64,000 nucleotides of DNA from Liolophura sinensis. Its lineage: Eukaryota > Mollusca > Polyplacophora > Chitonida > Chitonidae. The position numbers and the translations under genes are program-made. Within the stretch, counting starts at the first letter, position 1. Each line of letters opens with the position of its first letter. The stretch lies in NCBI RefSeq assembly GCF_032854445.1, contig NC_088300.1:59184984-59248983 (forward strand), read 5' to 3'. The notes under the pieces were generated by a model. It was not told where the DNA came from and made no database searches. It saw nothing but the letters and a program-made list of their open reading frames with translations. Below, one piece after another: positions 1 through 10,248 of this stretch.

Positions 1-1117
1 CCTTAAAATTCACAGAACTACAATCGTCCCTACCGAAAAACGGAAGTTGTAATGGGGGTCTGTGTCCAACAGCAGTCAGCTATGATTTCATATAATGTGG
101 CCATAGTCGTATACCAGAGAAAGAAGTACCCCATACGAGCAATGAAACCAACTGTCGTTGGCGTTGTAGGTTGCAGATTATTTAGCGTTTCAGTCAAATG
201 ACGACTGTCTCCTTGTAGCAGGGTCGACCACAATCCACAGTGGTGCATCGAATGTGCTTGGTACCCAGGCAAAGCCTGACCAACACAAGTCAAGCAGACA
301 GTGTAAAGAACGGCGGTTATGAAGTCTTATGTATGGCCAGACGAGGGATTGAACCTCTGAATCGCAGAGCATTGGTTGTCATACATACGTACATACTAAA
401 ACAGAGCAACAAAGTCGCAAATGTGAATTATTTTGTTGTTTATTATAGTTTCATGGTTACTGGATTTGTATATACAGTGTGTTCAATTAATAACAATCTG
501 CCTATATATACAGTTGTAAGAAAATAGTAAAGAAAACGTAGAGTTGTATCGTACCGTTTTTTCAATAAAAAGTCATGCACCCATTAATGCGTGTTGCCCT
601 TAAAATTCAGTTACCAAATAAAAAGTTCACATAACCTCTAAACAATAAACAAAAGGATCAGCACAAATAAATTTATACTTAAATATTTCAATAAATAATG
701 CTCAAATACAATTCTGAGGGTAAAAGGTAAATTTGCGTCCATTGAATATAAATAAGCTAAGCGCATGTATTATGGGAAAACAAGTTAATTGAGATAAAAA
801 GCAGATCATTAAATAGTTGAACATATACATATTTACAGTTGCTAACATTTGGAAGGTCGATCGTATATACAGCGTAAATTTATTTACACGAAATTGAGAA
901 AACAAATAAATAAATAAACATAACTATATATTTGCCATAACATGACATAAAACATTCTAAAGCACTTCATAAGATTTTCGCTCAATACGCTCAAACTTAC
1001 CCCCAGTCAATACTTCCATTTAAATTAAAAGGTTAACGATTTCTTTAATGTTATAATATACCGGGGAACATTTTGCACACTCCAATACCAACAGTTTTAA
1101 CCATGTCTTAAAATCTT
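1..1117. other. 3' flank of cdc25-A, no gene
   Basis: AT-rich with no supportable exon. It probably includes the cdc25-A 3' UTR; a minus-strand AATAAA is at 879-884. A tRNA-like fragment lies at 331-380. The short frames near 30-530 have no recognisable protein features. Confidence 0.5.
331..380 (-). repeat. tRNA-like SINE fragment
   Basis: The reverse complement holds GGTTCAATCCC (plus 345-355), a pol III B-box/T-arm motif, with tRNA-like flanks but no complete cloverleaf. Probably a decayed SINE head. Confidence 0.35.
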
Positions 1118-1255
1118 TCAGAAACCAAGTCTTCCTCGTGCCGACCGAGATTTCTTGTCACCAGCCCAGGACTTTGATTTTATCCGAAATGTCCTCAAAT
1201 CTTCTTTGTAGTCCTCGTGAAGCATGGGTAAGTAGGTCTGAGGTTCACATAATTC
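1118..1255 (-). CDS. cdc25: cdc25-A exon 10 (stop codon)
   Basis: 138 nt, identical in length to cdc25-B exon 13. It encodes [20 protein letters not shown] and the family C-terminus KSKSWAG, ending RGRLGF and TGA. Confidence 0.92.
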   Translation of the reverse strand, partial: ELCEPQTYLPMLHEDYKEDLRTFRIKSKSWAGDKKSRSARGRLGF

Positions 1256-4200
1256 CTGCAATAACAAATAACAGTCATTGAAACCCGAGTTTGTTGGCTG
1301 CCCTTGCCTTATCAATAGTGTGATTCAATGATATTATACAGGGTGCCCCAGAAGTCGTGCTCCATCTTAATTTTCATATCTTTTCTGTGTTTCAGATTTA
1401 ATACTGATTTTAAATTTGTTTCTTACTCTTTCAGACTTAATTATGGCTAATAAACTAACAGTACAAGAAAGAGTTGAATTGGTTTTTATGTTTGGAAGAG
1501 ATGGGGCAACACACCGCTCTGTAGCTCAAGCATTCAACCTCAACCTGGATGGTGTGCGACTTCTGGGACACCATGTATATGTGAGAGTAATGTAATGGTG
1601 CTGCGATTGTCCGACAGGTCAATATTTCTCAGCACACACGCATGCCAACAGCTGTATTCTCATGTGCTATGTTAGCATGCAATAAATAAGCAGATTCAGT
1701 ACTTTGAGAGGATGGAATAAATGAACAAGCATCCAAACCAATTTATAGCAGCTTGACGAAACGAATTATTGGGTACTAGTGTACTATTATTATCCATGGT
1801 TATCGATATTTACCTTCTGTGTTTCAAAGAAATTCTTGTAGCCCCCGTGAAGAATGTAGATTTCTGGGTAGTGGAGATGGGGGTAGTACTGTTTGTTCTC
1901 TTCACGATCCATGTTACGAAGAAATCGTGACCTGAAATCGGAATTGATAAGGATATTAGGAATTTAAAAAACAAATGATTTGAGGACAAATACAAAAACT
2001 ACCGAGCAACGTACTAAAAATTTTGGGTAACCAGACAGTCCAATTAACAGACGGGTGGAGGAACTGCTGATAACCGCTACAACAACAACCGTTGATAAAT
2101 TGTTGGTCGAGAGATAAAAGAAAAAACTGATTCGTTATTTTGTCAAACCAGTTTGTCGATAGAGATTTGTCAGTTAATCCTTGTGATAAATTTGAACTTT
2201 CCTTCTTCAAAGTACGTGAACTGAACTTACATCCTTGGAGCCCTTTCTGAGGAGAACTCGCAGTGGAAGATGAGAGCAATGCGCTTCTGGGAGTCGGACA
2301 GTTGCAGAGGCTCATTCATCAGCTTCTCCATGACCGTGTCCTTGGTGTAGTAATTCAAGCCTCCCTGAAAACAAGCAGCACTATCATTAAGGCCAGTTCC
2401 GTTACCTTACATAAATCAAAAGATATCAAATTGGGGCGTTGAAGAACATCATTATGCCCATTTATTACGATCTTCTGTACCAACAATACTGTGTGGAATA
2501 CTGAAATTCACAGATGCGAATTGATGCATGGTGTGCATAGATGTGGATTTTAAAACTAACGTACCTGGATATGACCGCCATCATACTCGTACGGGTAACG
2601 ACAGTCGATGATCACGTACTTCTCTAGGATGTGGTCATACTCGTGATTGATCACCTTGGCCAGAGTTTCTGGTGTGATTGATTTGAGATCCTGGTGCTTT
2701 CCCGGTACCGTCGGCAAGCAGAATGAGGAGGTGCCGTCTCCGATCAGATCCGGGTCATTCTCAACTAAATATCGAAAAATAGGAAGAAGACACTATACAT
2801 TTGACCCTGAACTTGCACTATACACTATTTGACCCTGAACTTACACTATACACTATTTGACCCTGAACTTGCATACTGGACATGTTTTCTGTACCATAAT
2901 TATGTTTTTATTATGATATGAATACATGTATGCCTTATGGTTATACAAACTAGTTCTATGCAATGGTTTGCAACGATGACCCTGTTTTGTGAAATTAACA
3001 AGAAATTTATTTATTTGATTGGCGTTTTACGCAGCACTCAAGAATATTTCACTTATGCGACAGTGGTGGGCATTATGGTGGGAGGAAACCGGGCAGAGCC
3101 CTGGGCAAACCCTTAACAAGAATCCTGACGACGCATCTGTTAAAAGAAACAGGACCACTGCTGTTATTTTATGGAATCCACAAATCTAGTTTAGATCAGC
3201 CGAAAGTAAAACGTCAGTTTGTGGAATCTATCCATTTTAAAATTGGTTGATTTCAATACCTCTATCCAGGGCTTGGATGATGGCAGCTGTGTCGGAGCGG
3301 TATCTCTTCAGAGGCACGGCATTCGTCTGCTCTCTGGCCGGAAGTTCCTCGCTACACGATCTCTTGTCAAACCCCAGACCACGTCGCCTCTTCTGGAACC
3401 GGCTTTCGTCCTCGTCGTCTAGGTTCTGTCGCTTTTTCCCTCCCTTTGGTCGGATCTCCAACGAATTGAGGCGGTTAAGAACCTTCAAACAGGTCGGCTT
3501 CTTGATCTAAGAAATTGTCAACATTGTACAAACTAATTATGACAATAATATATCTGACCAATAGCAGTAACTAAATTGCAATTAGTAATAATAACAATAA
3601 ATCTAAAAAGAGAAGACAATGTTACCATTTGGGGATCTTCTATTCGGACAGAAGTAATGCGGATGGGATATAACACTGGACTTACCTGAAAGTCGTCGTT
3701 GGCACTTTTCTGTGTGTTAAGCACTGGGGCTTTGAAGAGTGTGGCGAACGTGCCAGGTAAATCGGTGCTGTCACTCTGCAAAATGAATTGAACCTACGAA
3801 TGAGTAAACAGAAGGATATGAAGACTACGAACACGTGATTAAACATATAGTTTGTTACTGTTACCGTTGTTGTCAGTATCATTTTCATTTGCAATTTCGA
3901 GTGTCGTGCAGTAGTATATCTATGTAAATACATAAAATATGGCCACATTTGCTCAACACCACCTTTACACACATTTTGCTCAGCACCAGTTATACAGTGT
4001 GCCTACCTGGAGCTAAGAAGCCCCAAGTGTTCTTTGACTTACTGTTTCCACAGCTGCAAAGTCCTCAAAGAACCCATCGTCCTTGAACAGAGAGAAAAAG
4101 TATCAACAGCACACCATACGTTTTCATTTCCCTTGATTCCGGGAGATATGCACATGTGCTTACACTTTTGCACTTGCTTAGAAATTGGTGTTTTACTCGA

Positions 4201-5890
4201 AGAACATGGCGATTTTCCCCAGAAGCCAGGACCAGCGAAAGGTCGTGGGAGATTCGCGTGATGATTAAAATTAAAGCGTATTTTACATCCCAGGGTATTT
4301 CATAACTAGGGAAGGCTTCAAATATTCAATTCCATACGTATTACTTCAAGTTGAAAATAAAGGAAATATTGAAAGTAATCCGAAGGTTAAAGAAAAAAAA
4401 GCTTACCCCATTGCTCAATGAAAAGGAGATTGGTTTGGGGTTGGACTTTACGGGGGAGTAGGACAAAGGGGAGCATGCGTCCTCCTCAAACAGAGTTATC
4501 TTCCTTGATGGCAGACCAAGAGGAACTGTGAAAGAATCGCTACTCGAGTTGTCTTCGTCTAGGCGAACCCCGCTGTCTTGTGAGCCCTCGTCGTGCAACA
4601 GACTGGTGCCGAAATCGTGCTTCACCACGGTTACCGTGACGCCATCTTTACTCGGGGATTCATCCAGGTTAGGTTGAGGGTCCTTGTCCTACAAAACACA
4701 AACCGATTCTGGTTAACAAGACCATTTAATGTATAGTGTAATATTATGTTCAGGGATGACAAACTGACAGTCAGACAACTATAGAAATGATAACAACTGG
4801 CGTAACATGGAATCGAACCACTGGCTAGAAGCATAATCCAATGCGTAACCGACGACAAGACAAAATATACACCGCTATCATTAGTAGTTATGAACAAATA
4901 AGGGAAGAAGATATGAATTGCCAATTTAATCCGGAAGTATGGTTTTAGAACGTTGTCGATTATCACCTGCTATTCTACACAGGATAGTGATAAACTCATA
5001 CCCTGCGCTTGTGACCTAATTGATTAAGTGATTATCTGTTCTAATATGTCTGAAATATGACAATCTGGCCGTGACGAGATCTGCATGCTTATCAGTACAC
5101 ATAATTCAATAACACAATTACTCACCGACAACGTTCCCACTCTCCTTATGGTACGACATCGGCGCCTGGAAAATAGCAGAAACAGAAACGTCAGCGTCAC
5201 CCCAAAAGCTCAGTACTTATTACACCAGCATTTAGGAACATTGGACACGTTATGTAATGTACCATGGTGTACTGCCTATGGTTTCGTACAAGAAAAATCC
5301 ATGCCCCGCCTACAGTGATTATATAATAGTTGTTTGTATAAGGGAAACCCCTTGAAGTACATGCTACACGGCTTCATAGCTGTTAGTTGAGTAAATTACT
5401 AACTAGACAGGGATTTATAGCCCGCATCATATGTATACATTTTTCGGTGAAATATCACCGCAAGAAATTGTTTTGTCTCACGCTTGACATACCTATACGC
5501 ACACATGCATCTTCTGTACAAGTCATTGCAACTTGTAATGACAGGAATGTGTCTTTCATACCATATTCTGCATCTACATGAAGAAATGTGTTGCCACTTT
5601 TCGGGTAATTGCTGCATATGATTTATGCATGACTTTCTCAAATTTTACAGAGCATTTAGTGAAGACATATATAGGTCAATGGGTTACACCAGCACTGAGA
5701 GTTACCTTGGTTTGGCATCAGACGTCTCCTTCGACGTTGTACTGTTACATCCAGGCCTTGGTTTATTGAGAAAATATTCCATCATAGGAGAAATACAAAC
5801 ATCGGAATCGAGGAATGCAGTACATGACTTCACTGGGGTTAGTCCATCCAAGGCGTCCTCAAACAGGGTTTGGACAACAGAGTTAGCCAT
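1118..5890 (-). CDS. cdc25: cdc25-A: CDC25-family M-phase inducer phosphatase (10 exons, 490 aa)
   Basis: Dual-specificity phosphatase that activates CDKs by removing inhibitory Thr14/Tyr15 phosphates (family knowledge). Coding exons, minus strand: 5706-5890, 5126-5165, 4407-4688, 4043-4081, 3686-3775, 3260-3506, 2565-2764, 2231-2364, 1814-1931, 1118-1255. All junctions are GT-AG, phases agree and the sum is 1,473 nt. The N-terminal half is low-complexity and regulatory: SQDSGV, a DDG acidic motif (about 170-172), and a basic QKRRR probable NLS. The C-terminal rhodanese-type domain begins near DPDLIGD and contains DCRYPYEY, then HCEFSSER with catalytic Cys396 and Arg402, then HYPEIY and the family C-terminus KSKSWAG. 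The start was chosen at an ACCATGG context. Introns are all under 0.6 kb. Oddities: ERAP instead of the usual ERGP after the loop, and no RxxSxP site in exon 2. An upstream non-coding exon cannot be excluded. Confidence 0.9.
1339..1575 (+). mobile_element. internally deleted Tc1/mariner-type DNA transposon
   Basis: A 237-bp element flanked by TA on both sides (1337-1338, 1576-1577). Its ends are near-identical inverted repeats: left CAGGGTGCCCCAGAAGTCG, right CATGGTGTCCCAGAAGTCG when reversed. Inside, an ATG at 1443 opens a frame reading [20 protein letters not shown] and then [14 protein letters not shown]. This resembles the N-terminal helix-turn-helix region of mariner-like transposases (often annotated DUF4817). 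The frame then runs straight into the right repeat, so the catalytic DDE/D part is gone. It sits in intron 9 of cdc25-A. Confidence 0.75.
1814..1931 (-). CDS. cdc25: cdc25-A exon 9
   Basis: 118 nt, identical in length to cdc25-B exon 12. It reads [12 protein letters not shown], then [20 protein letters not shown], then AAG|GTAAAT. Confidence 0.92.
2231..2364 (-). CDS. cdc25: cdc25-A exon 8 (catalytic HCX5R loop)
   Basis: 134 nt, identical in length to cdc25-B exon 11. It encodes [13 protein letters not shown], with catalytic Cys396 and Arg402. It ends two bases into Met406 at AT|GTAAGT. Confidence 0.93.
2565..2764 (-). CDS. cdc25: cdc25-A exon 7 (start of catalytic domain)
   Basis: 200 nt, the same length as cdc25-B exon 10. 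It encodes [24 protein letters not shown] and [16 protein letters not shown], all hallmarks of the CDC25 rhodanese-type fold. The acceptor was taken as TTTAG|TT rather than the nearby TTGAG, because it keeps phase with exon 6 and equals the paralogue's length. Confidence 0.9.
2791..2872. repeat. 28-bp tandem repeat, 3 copies
   Basis: GACCCTGAAC recurs at 2803, 2831 and 2859, an exact 28-bp spacing, within a unit containing CACTATACACTATTT. It lies 27 bp beyond the exon 7 acceptor inside intron 6 of cdc25-A. Confidence 0.85.
3004..3113 (-). mobile_element. SINE family 1, truncated copy
   Basis: Carries the tail (TTTATTTATTTGATTGGCG on the plus strand), the GAATATTTCACTTATGCGAC core and CATTATGGTGGGAGGAAACC. 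The tRNA-like head, which would lie to the right, is missing. Within intron 6 of cdc25-A. Confidence 0.8.
3260..3506 (-). CDS. cdc25: cdc25-A exon 6 (NLS-bearing)
   Basis: 82 codons plus one base, acceptor TTCTTAG, donor GAG|GTATTG. It starts IKKPTC, carries the basic cluster [10 protein letters not shown] and ends AAIIQALDR. The layout matches cdc25-B exon 9 residue block by residue block. Confidence 0.87.
3686..3775 (-). CDS. cdc25: cdc25-A exon 5
   Basis: 30 codons, phase 0 at both ends, with the conserved [11 protein letters not shown] segment (cdc25-[12 protein letters not shown]). Acceptor TTTTGCAG, donor CAG|GTAAGT. Confidence 0.85.
4043..4081 (-). CDS. cdc25: cdc25-A exon 4 (39-nt microexon)
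   Basis: 13 codons reading [13 protein letters not shown] between TTCAAG and ACA|GTAAGT. It matches the end of the 132-nt exon 7 of cdc25-B ([14 protein letters not shown]) and the DDG acidic motif of animal CDC25A/B. The paralogue's N-terminal 30 codons are absent here. Confidence 0.75.
4407..4688 (-). CDS. cdc25: cdc25-A exon 3 (regulatory region)
   Basis: 94 codons, phase 0 at both ends, acceptor TTTGTAG, donor GGG|GTAAGC. It contains [12 protein letters not shown] and [10 protein letters not shown], each with a clear counterpart in cdc25-B exon 6. Several SP pairs are possible proline-directed kinase sites. Confidence 0.85.
4790..4856 (-). repeat. tRNA-like SINE head
   Basis: The reverse complement contains GGTTCGATTCC (plus 4809-4819) preceded by GGTTACGCATTGGATTATGC, like the D-arm and anticodon region of a tRNA. 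No acceptor stem pairs, so this is a tRNA-derived repeat fragment, not a tRNA gene. Within intron 2 of cdc25-A. Confidence 0.4.
5126..5165 (-). CDS. cdc25: cdc25-A exon 2 (40 nt)
   Basis: A 40-nt exon between TTTTCCAG and G|GTGAGT. It reads [13 protein letters not shown] and is identical in length and phase to cdc25-B exon 5 ([13 protein letters not shown]). Only this frame joins both neighbours without a stop. Confidence 0.75.
5706..5890 (-). CDS. cdc25: cdc25-A exon 1 (start codon)
   Basis: Encodes residues 1-61 plus two bases of codon 62. It begins [10 protein letters not shown] at ACCATGG and ends at an AAG|GTAACT donor. It is the least conserved exon. Its assignment rests on phase agreement with exon 2, the strong start context and the absence of any better upstream frame. 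Confidence 0.72.
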
Positions 5891-7008
5891 GGTAGATGTT
5901 ATCAAGTCCAGGATGCATAAAGGTACACATAAAACTGCGCTGCATTAAGTCACCTGTGTGGTTCAATGTGGACTGTGATACACCTGGTCCAAGTCCCCAG
6001 GTATATATACACTTACGTAATCCCCTCCAAAACTGTGTGAAATGTACCGTCTCGTCCAACCACTGAGCGCTTTTCTCGTTTCCCCGTGTCATTAGTTTGC
6101 TCAGGAAACACAACGAGAAGGGGAAGGTTTGGGGGAGGGTGGCTGGAGTCCAGATCTCCCGCGCTTTCCACCCTTTGCTTTGTCAAAACCAATGAAATCG
6201 CCTAAAGAATACGGTTGGGGTTCGCCAGGCTTTTCTACTCAACCCCTTGCTGTTTGGGCCCGGGGCTTCGAGTTTAATTCACCTCAATAGATTATACAAT
6301 AGGGACAGACGGCCAGTGAGGAATCCAGCCGGTAGACTTCTTTGTGAGCTCTCTTTCAGTGTTTAGGAGTAAAAATACAAATTCCACGCAGGAACTACTC
6401 TTGTACTGTCATCAGGGTTAGACGTATACCACGCCAGACGGTAACTGTTTCTAACCTGATCTAACCTGACCATCGACAAAATACATACCAAAATAAAGAA
6501 AATAGATGTTGGATATAATGTATAATACCAGAATTTATTTTTCAAAGATGGAAGGAACATTTTTTTAAAAATGGAGGAACTATTAATGCCTATTTCAATA
6601 CTGATCTCCGTCTCCGCTGCATGGACATAGTGACAAATGGTACATCGTAAATTCAATATCAGCACGTATGTCTATGACGTATACACATTTTTCACGTAAA
6701 GGTGAAGAGAAAACAACAGGGATCGATTCCACAAAGCCATTTCTGACAACATTTAAAACATCTTTACAATGCGCAATGTTTTTGGTTCTGGAAGTCGAAA
6801 TTTTGACACTTTTCTCCAGCTAATATTGATGAAGTGGGCAAAATTTTAATTTCTAAAGCCGAAATATAAGCTCTATGATCGTATTTCAATTTTTTACTTG
6901 GAAATGGGTTTGTGCAATGGAGCCCTTATCCAAATCAGACTGTTATGGGTTTTTTGTCTGAAATAAACATGGACGTGGTAGAATCACATTGTAGTTCATT
7001 CCATACAG

Positions 7009-7050
7009 CCCCCCCCCCCCCCCCCCCCCCATCCCCATCCCCCTCCCGCC
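7009..7050. repeat. poly-C tract (22 C) plus C-rich extension
   Basis: Unbroken C from 7009 to 7030, then ATCCCCATCCCCCTCCC. The minus strand is correspondingly G-rich with at least four G runs, so a G-quadruplex is possible. The run length may be an assembly approximation. Confidence 0.9.
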
Positions 7051-7509
7051 AACTTCCCTTTTTTTTTTCACACACATGTACTCTTCCCGGTCACGGTATT
7101 GGGTCTTTACCATAACGAACGGGATAAAGTATGTCCATACTTTTGTTGTCAGTCACTTGTCCACAAAAGACAACTAAATTGTTCAATGAATGAATGCAGT
7201 TTTACTCCACCTTGACGTACAGTATTTTCTGCTGTATCATTCCTAGAAAACATTTGAATCAGGATGCAGAGTGTGTTTCCATATGAACATAAAACATGGA
7301 GCATCATAAGGTATACACACCCGAGGACAGTGGTCCTATCGAGGTTAAATATGTGAGTTAAACGGATGTGATCTCCATACGACATAACGGTTGAGCTATA
7401 TTGACCTCAGATTGATACTCGTCATTAAGAAAGCGGATTTTAAGTAACAGTATTATCGTTATTAGAGATTCCTCTTATGAATGTAACACATATTCTAGTG
7501 CTGGAAATT

Positions 7510-7572
7510 GACTGAGACCACTGCGGGTTTCGAACCAGCGACCTCAGAGTCAGGCACCAAATCGCCAGCAAT
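7510..7572 (-). repeat. tRNA-like SINE head
   Basis: The reverse complement reads GTCGCTGGTTCGAAACCCGC, a strong B-box/T-arm, preceded by GGCGATTTGGTGCC. No full tRNA fold is seen; taken as a SINE head remnant. Confidence 0.45.
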
Positions 7573-7878
7573 TCATGTCAACCGTCTAGAAAGCAATACA
7601 TCTCAACCCTTCAGAAAGTGTAATCCCTAATAACTACAATACTGTTACATATATTGACCTCGTCGAGACATACAAAGAATTATAAGAATTAAATGCACTG
7701 GTAGATATAGTAAATATCAGGTAGTTTATTAAGGATCTGTGTATAATCAATAATACGGGGTACTTCAATCCTAGATGTGTTTATTACTTAGTGTTGGGGG
7801 TGGTACGAGTGTTCGCCATTGGCTTATGACCATAATGTAAGGATGTCATATGCACTGGTGGTAAGTCCTAAATCTTTG

Positions 7879-8440
7879 CAAACATGTTCAACGCATCACC
7901 ATCTGTGTTACACACCTCTACAGATAGTTCAAAACACGCCACATATTCAAACAAATGGAGAATTGCCACTTCGCTTCACTATGCATGGTTATACAAACTA
8001 GAAATGTGCATAAGGTGTCATCACAGGCGTGGGAACCCCAGTCATAACTCTAAAGATAATCCGATTAAAAGTTTAAAGGACTATCATACATAGTAATCCC
8101 CTTAATCCTGTGTAAACATAATCTTAAGCTAATGAAACTTAATTTACTCCAATCATTATAAGTTATCGGGCGGTTCACGTGATTAATGAGAAATCCTATA
8201 GATTCGTCTTTTTTGTATCATTCTGATCATCTTAATCATTACATAAAATTAATACTTCTTTCATTACATACACCGTATCAGTTTTGATTTCTCAGCTTGT
8301 GTATAAGATCAAGTGTTCTTTGTGGTTTAGAGGGTAAATGGGCGGTATAACCGGTTACTCCTCGAACCATCTCACGCATGGCGCCTCCGCACAAGCCGCA
8401 CATCCATATATCACCACAGTTACATTCAGTTGTAATGAAA
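7879..8440 (+). repeat. repeat family 3, copy a
   Basis: Shares long blocks with copies near 9.05 and 11.03 kb: ACAGGCGTGGGA, TCGGATTAAAAG or a variant, CACGTGATTA, AGATTCGTCTTTTT, GATTTCTCAGCTTGTG and ATAACCGGTTAC, in that order. No coding capacity or terminal repeats are seen. Class unknown. Confidence 0.75.
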
Positions 8441-9047
8441 CATGTATATGTATGTTTCCAGGAGATTACAATAAGAAGAACAAAACATGTCGGCCTGAGT
8501 AGCCTATATCCAGAAGACCAAGTCAAGTGCATCTGCAGAGTTTTTTTGAGATTAAACCACACCCTTGTACCCAAAAATATTTTCTTCCCATTATATATTA
8601 GAAATTGTAAACGGTTGATCAGGAATAGATTTATCCCTATAACGTTAGGGTTTTTAGATGAAGATGACAGAACCATGATCAAACCTGGGACTGATATAAT
8701 GTTATATTATAATTCTATATAATGTTGTATTAGTCCCAGATCAAGCCAGACACGAGACAAGACAAAAATGTATTAGGATATATACTCGATATGGTATAGG
8801 TAAATTGCATTGGTAAATATTAAATGAAAGCATCGCCCAATACGTCATCTGAACAAACTACGTATGATCCCGACTTGAGCATAACTATTATAAAGCCAAT
8901 GTCAGATCGTATACATGACCAGCATCTCAGCGATTATTTACATACGCTGACGCCCAATATCAGCTGTGAGCTAACATATATAACAATTCAAGAATATTAA
9001 TTTCTTCTTCTATACAGTAGATAAATTGCGTACAAGGCTTTGATATA

Positions 9048-9486
9048 CAGGCGTGGGATTCCTACCCATAAACCTACAGATAATCGGATTAAAAGCTCAA
9101 AGGACTATCAGGCACCATAATCCATTAATCTTGTGTTCAGGTAATCTAAGGCCAAGCAAACCTATTTCACTTCATTCATTATACCTTATCACGTGGATAA
9201 CGTGATTAAGGATAAATGATATAGATTCGTCTTTTTGTTTCACACTTCATCATCTTGCATTCATTACATAAAATTACACTTATATCATTCCATAAACCGT
9301 ATTCGATTGTTGTCTGTTTTTATCAGTTTGGATTTCTCAGCTTGTGCGAATAATAACAAGTGCCCTCGGAATGTGTTTTGGAAGGTAAATGAGTTGTATA
9401 ACCGGTTACCTTCAGAGCACCTCCCGCATGCACGGCTTCTCCTCACAAGCCGCGCGTCAATAAAACACCGATGTTACACGTTATAG
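9048..9486 (+). repeat. repeat family 3, copy b
   Basis: Same ordered blocks as the copies near 7.9 and 11.0 kb. It starts at ACAGGCGTGGGATTCC, so it lacks the first 150 bp present in the other two. The open frame inside it is repeat-derived. Confidence 0.75.
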
Positions 9487-9895
9487 TTTGACTTGAATGT
9501 GCTATATTAGTATGCGGAGGAAAACGCAATATACTTATACATATTTTCTTTCATTTTTTATTAAAAGCAAACAAACATGCACTCTTGAAACAACAAAACA
9601 AAACAAAAAAAAGAAGTGCGTTTACTCATGTACAGGTTGTCTTCCATAGCGAAATGACATTATCCAAAATCAACAGATATATACATTCATTCTGAAGTCG
9701 CACAAGCACTAAGATAACCTACAGAAACCGCACCTTATCAGTTATTGTATAGGCCACCAATTGCATAAATATTAGATGAAAGCATGGCCAGGGACGCTGT
9801 CAATTCATTTAAATAGGCCTGTATTTGGAATCTTTTTTGAGTATGGCGAAGTCTAATCAGCAACAAGAATACGTTTAAGTATGATGCCGCATTGA

Positions 9896-10055
9896 ATGAG
9901 TGAGTGCTCGGGGTTTAACGTCGTACTTAATTTTTCAGTCATATGACAACGAAAGAGTCCTTAGAATGCTTGTAATGTGCCTCCTTGTTGCAGGACGGAT
10001 TTCCACCTCTCTTTTATCTAGTGCTGCTTCACTGGGACGCCTAACCGAAGGTAAG
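9896..10055 (-). mobile_element. SINE family 2, partial copy
   Basis: GGTTTAACGTCGTACTTAA, TTTTTCAGTCATATGACAAC and CTAGTGCTGCTTCACTG are the reverse complement of segments in the 10.25-10.54 kb copy. It has the body and tail but no head, and forms the left arm of an inverted pair. Confidence 0.75.
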
Positions 10056-10248
10056 TGAGCCGCCCGCTCGAGCAATTATACTGATACGGGTCAACCTGTT
10101 GTTGCAATATCCTTTTCATGATGCTGTATTGAACATCACACATGCATGGTACACGCTTGCCGCCAGGGTTCACTTCACAATTAAGGACAGGATTTTGAAT
10201 CGCAGTACCTAGTACAACGTCTCGTTTGAAAAATCTGATCTCGACATA

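Larger units (their letters stand above)
5891..7878. other. upstream flank of cdc25-A, no gene
   Basis: No exon recognised. A CCAAT box at 6189-6193 lies about 300 bp upstream of the cdc25-A start and may belong to its promoter. The block also holds the poly-C tract near 7.0 kb and a tRNA-like fragment near 7.5 kb. Confidence 0.4.

Noticed and set aside
2760..2761. Alternative TTGAG acceptor for cdc25-A exon 7
   Set aside because: It would give a 195-nt exon out of phase with exon 6. The TTTAG five bases upstream gives the same 200 nt as the paralogue.
3533..3972. Longer minus-strand frames extending through cdc25-A intron sequence
   Set aside because: Only 3,686-3,775 is flanked by good splice sites and matches the paralogue; the rest is intron.
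4790..4856. Functional tRNA genes at 4.8, 7.5 and 63.7 kb
   Set aside because: B-box-like motifs are present but no acceptor stem pairs or complete cloverleaf could be drawn; SINE heads explain them.
5126..5165. Reading cdc25-A exon 2 as [14 protein letters not shown]
   Set aside because: That frame would resemble part of cdc25-B exon 6 but does not join exon 1 or exon 3 in phase. The [13 protein letters not shown] frame does both.
8278..8722. Overlapping 134- and 114-codon frames on opposite strands
   Set aside because: Both lie on repeat family 3 copy a and its edge and have no protein features.
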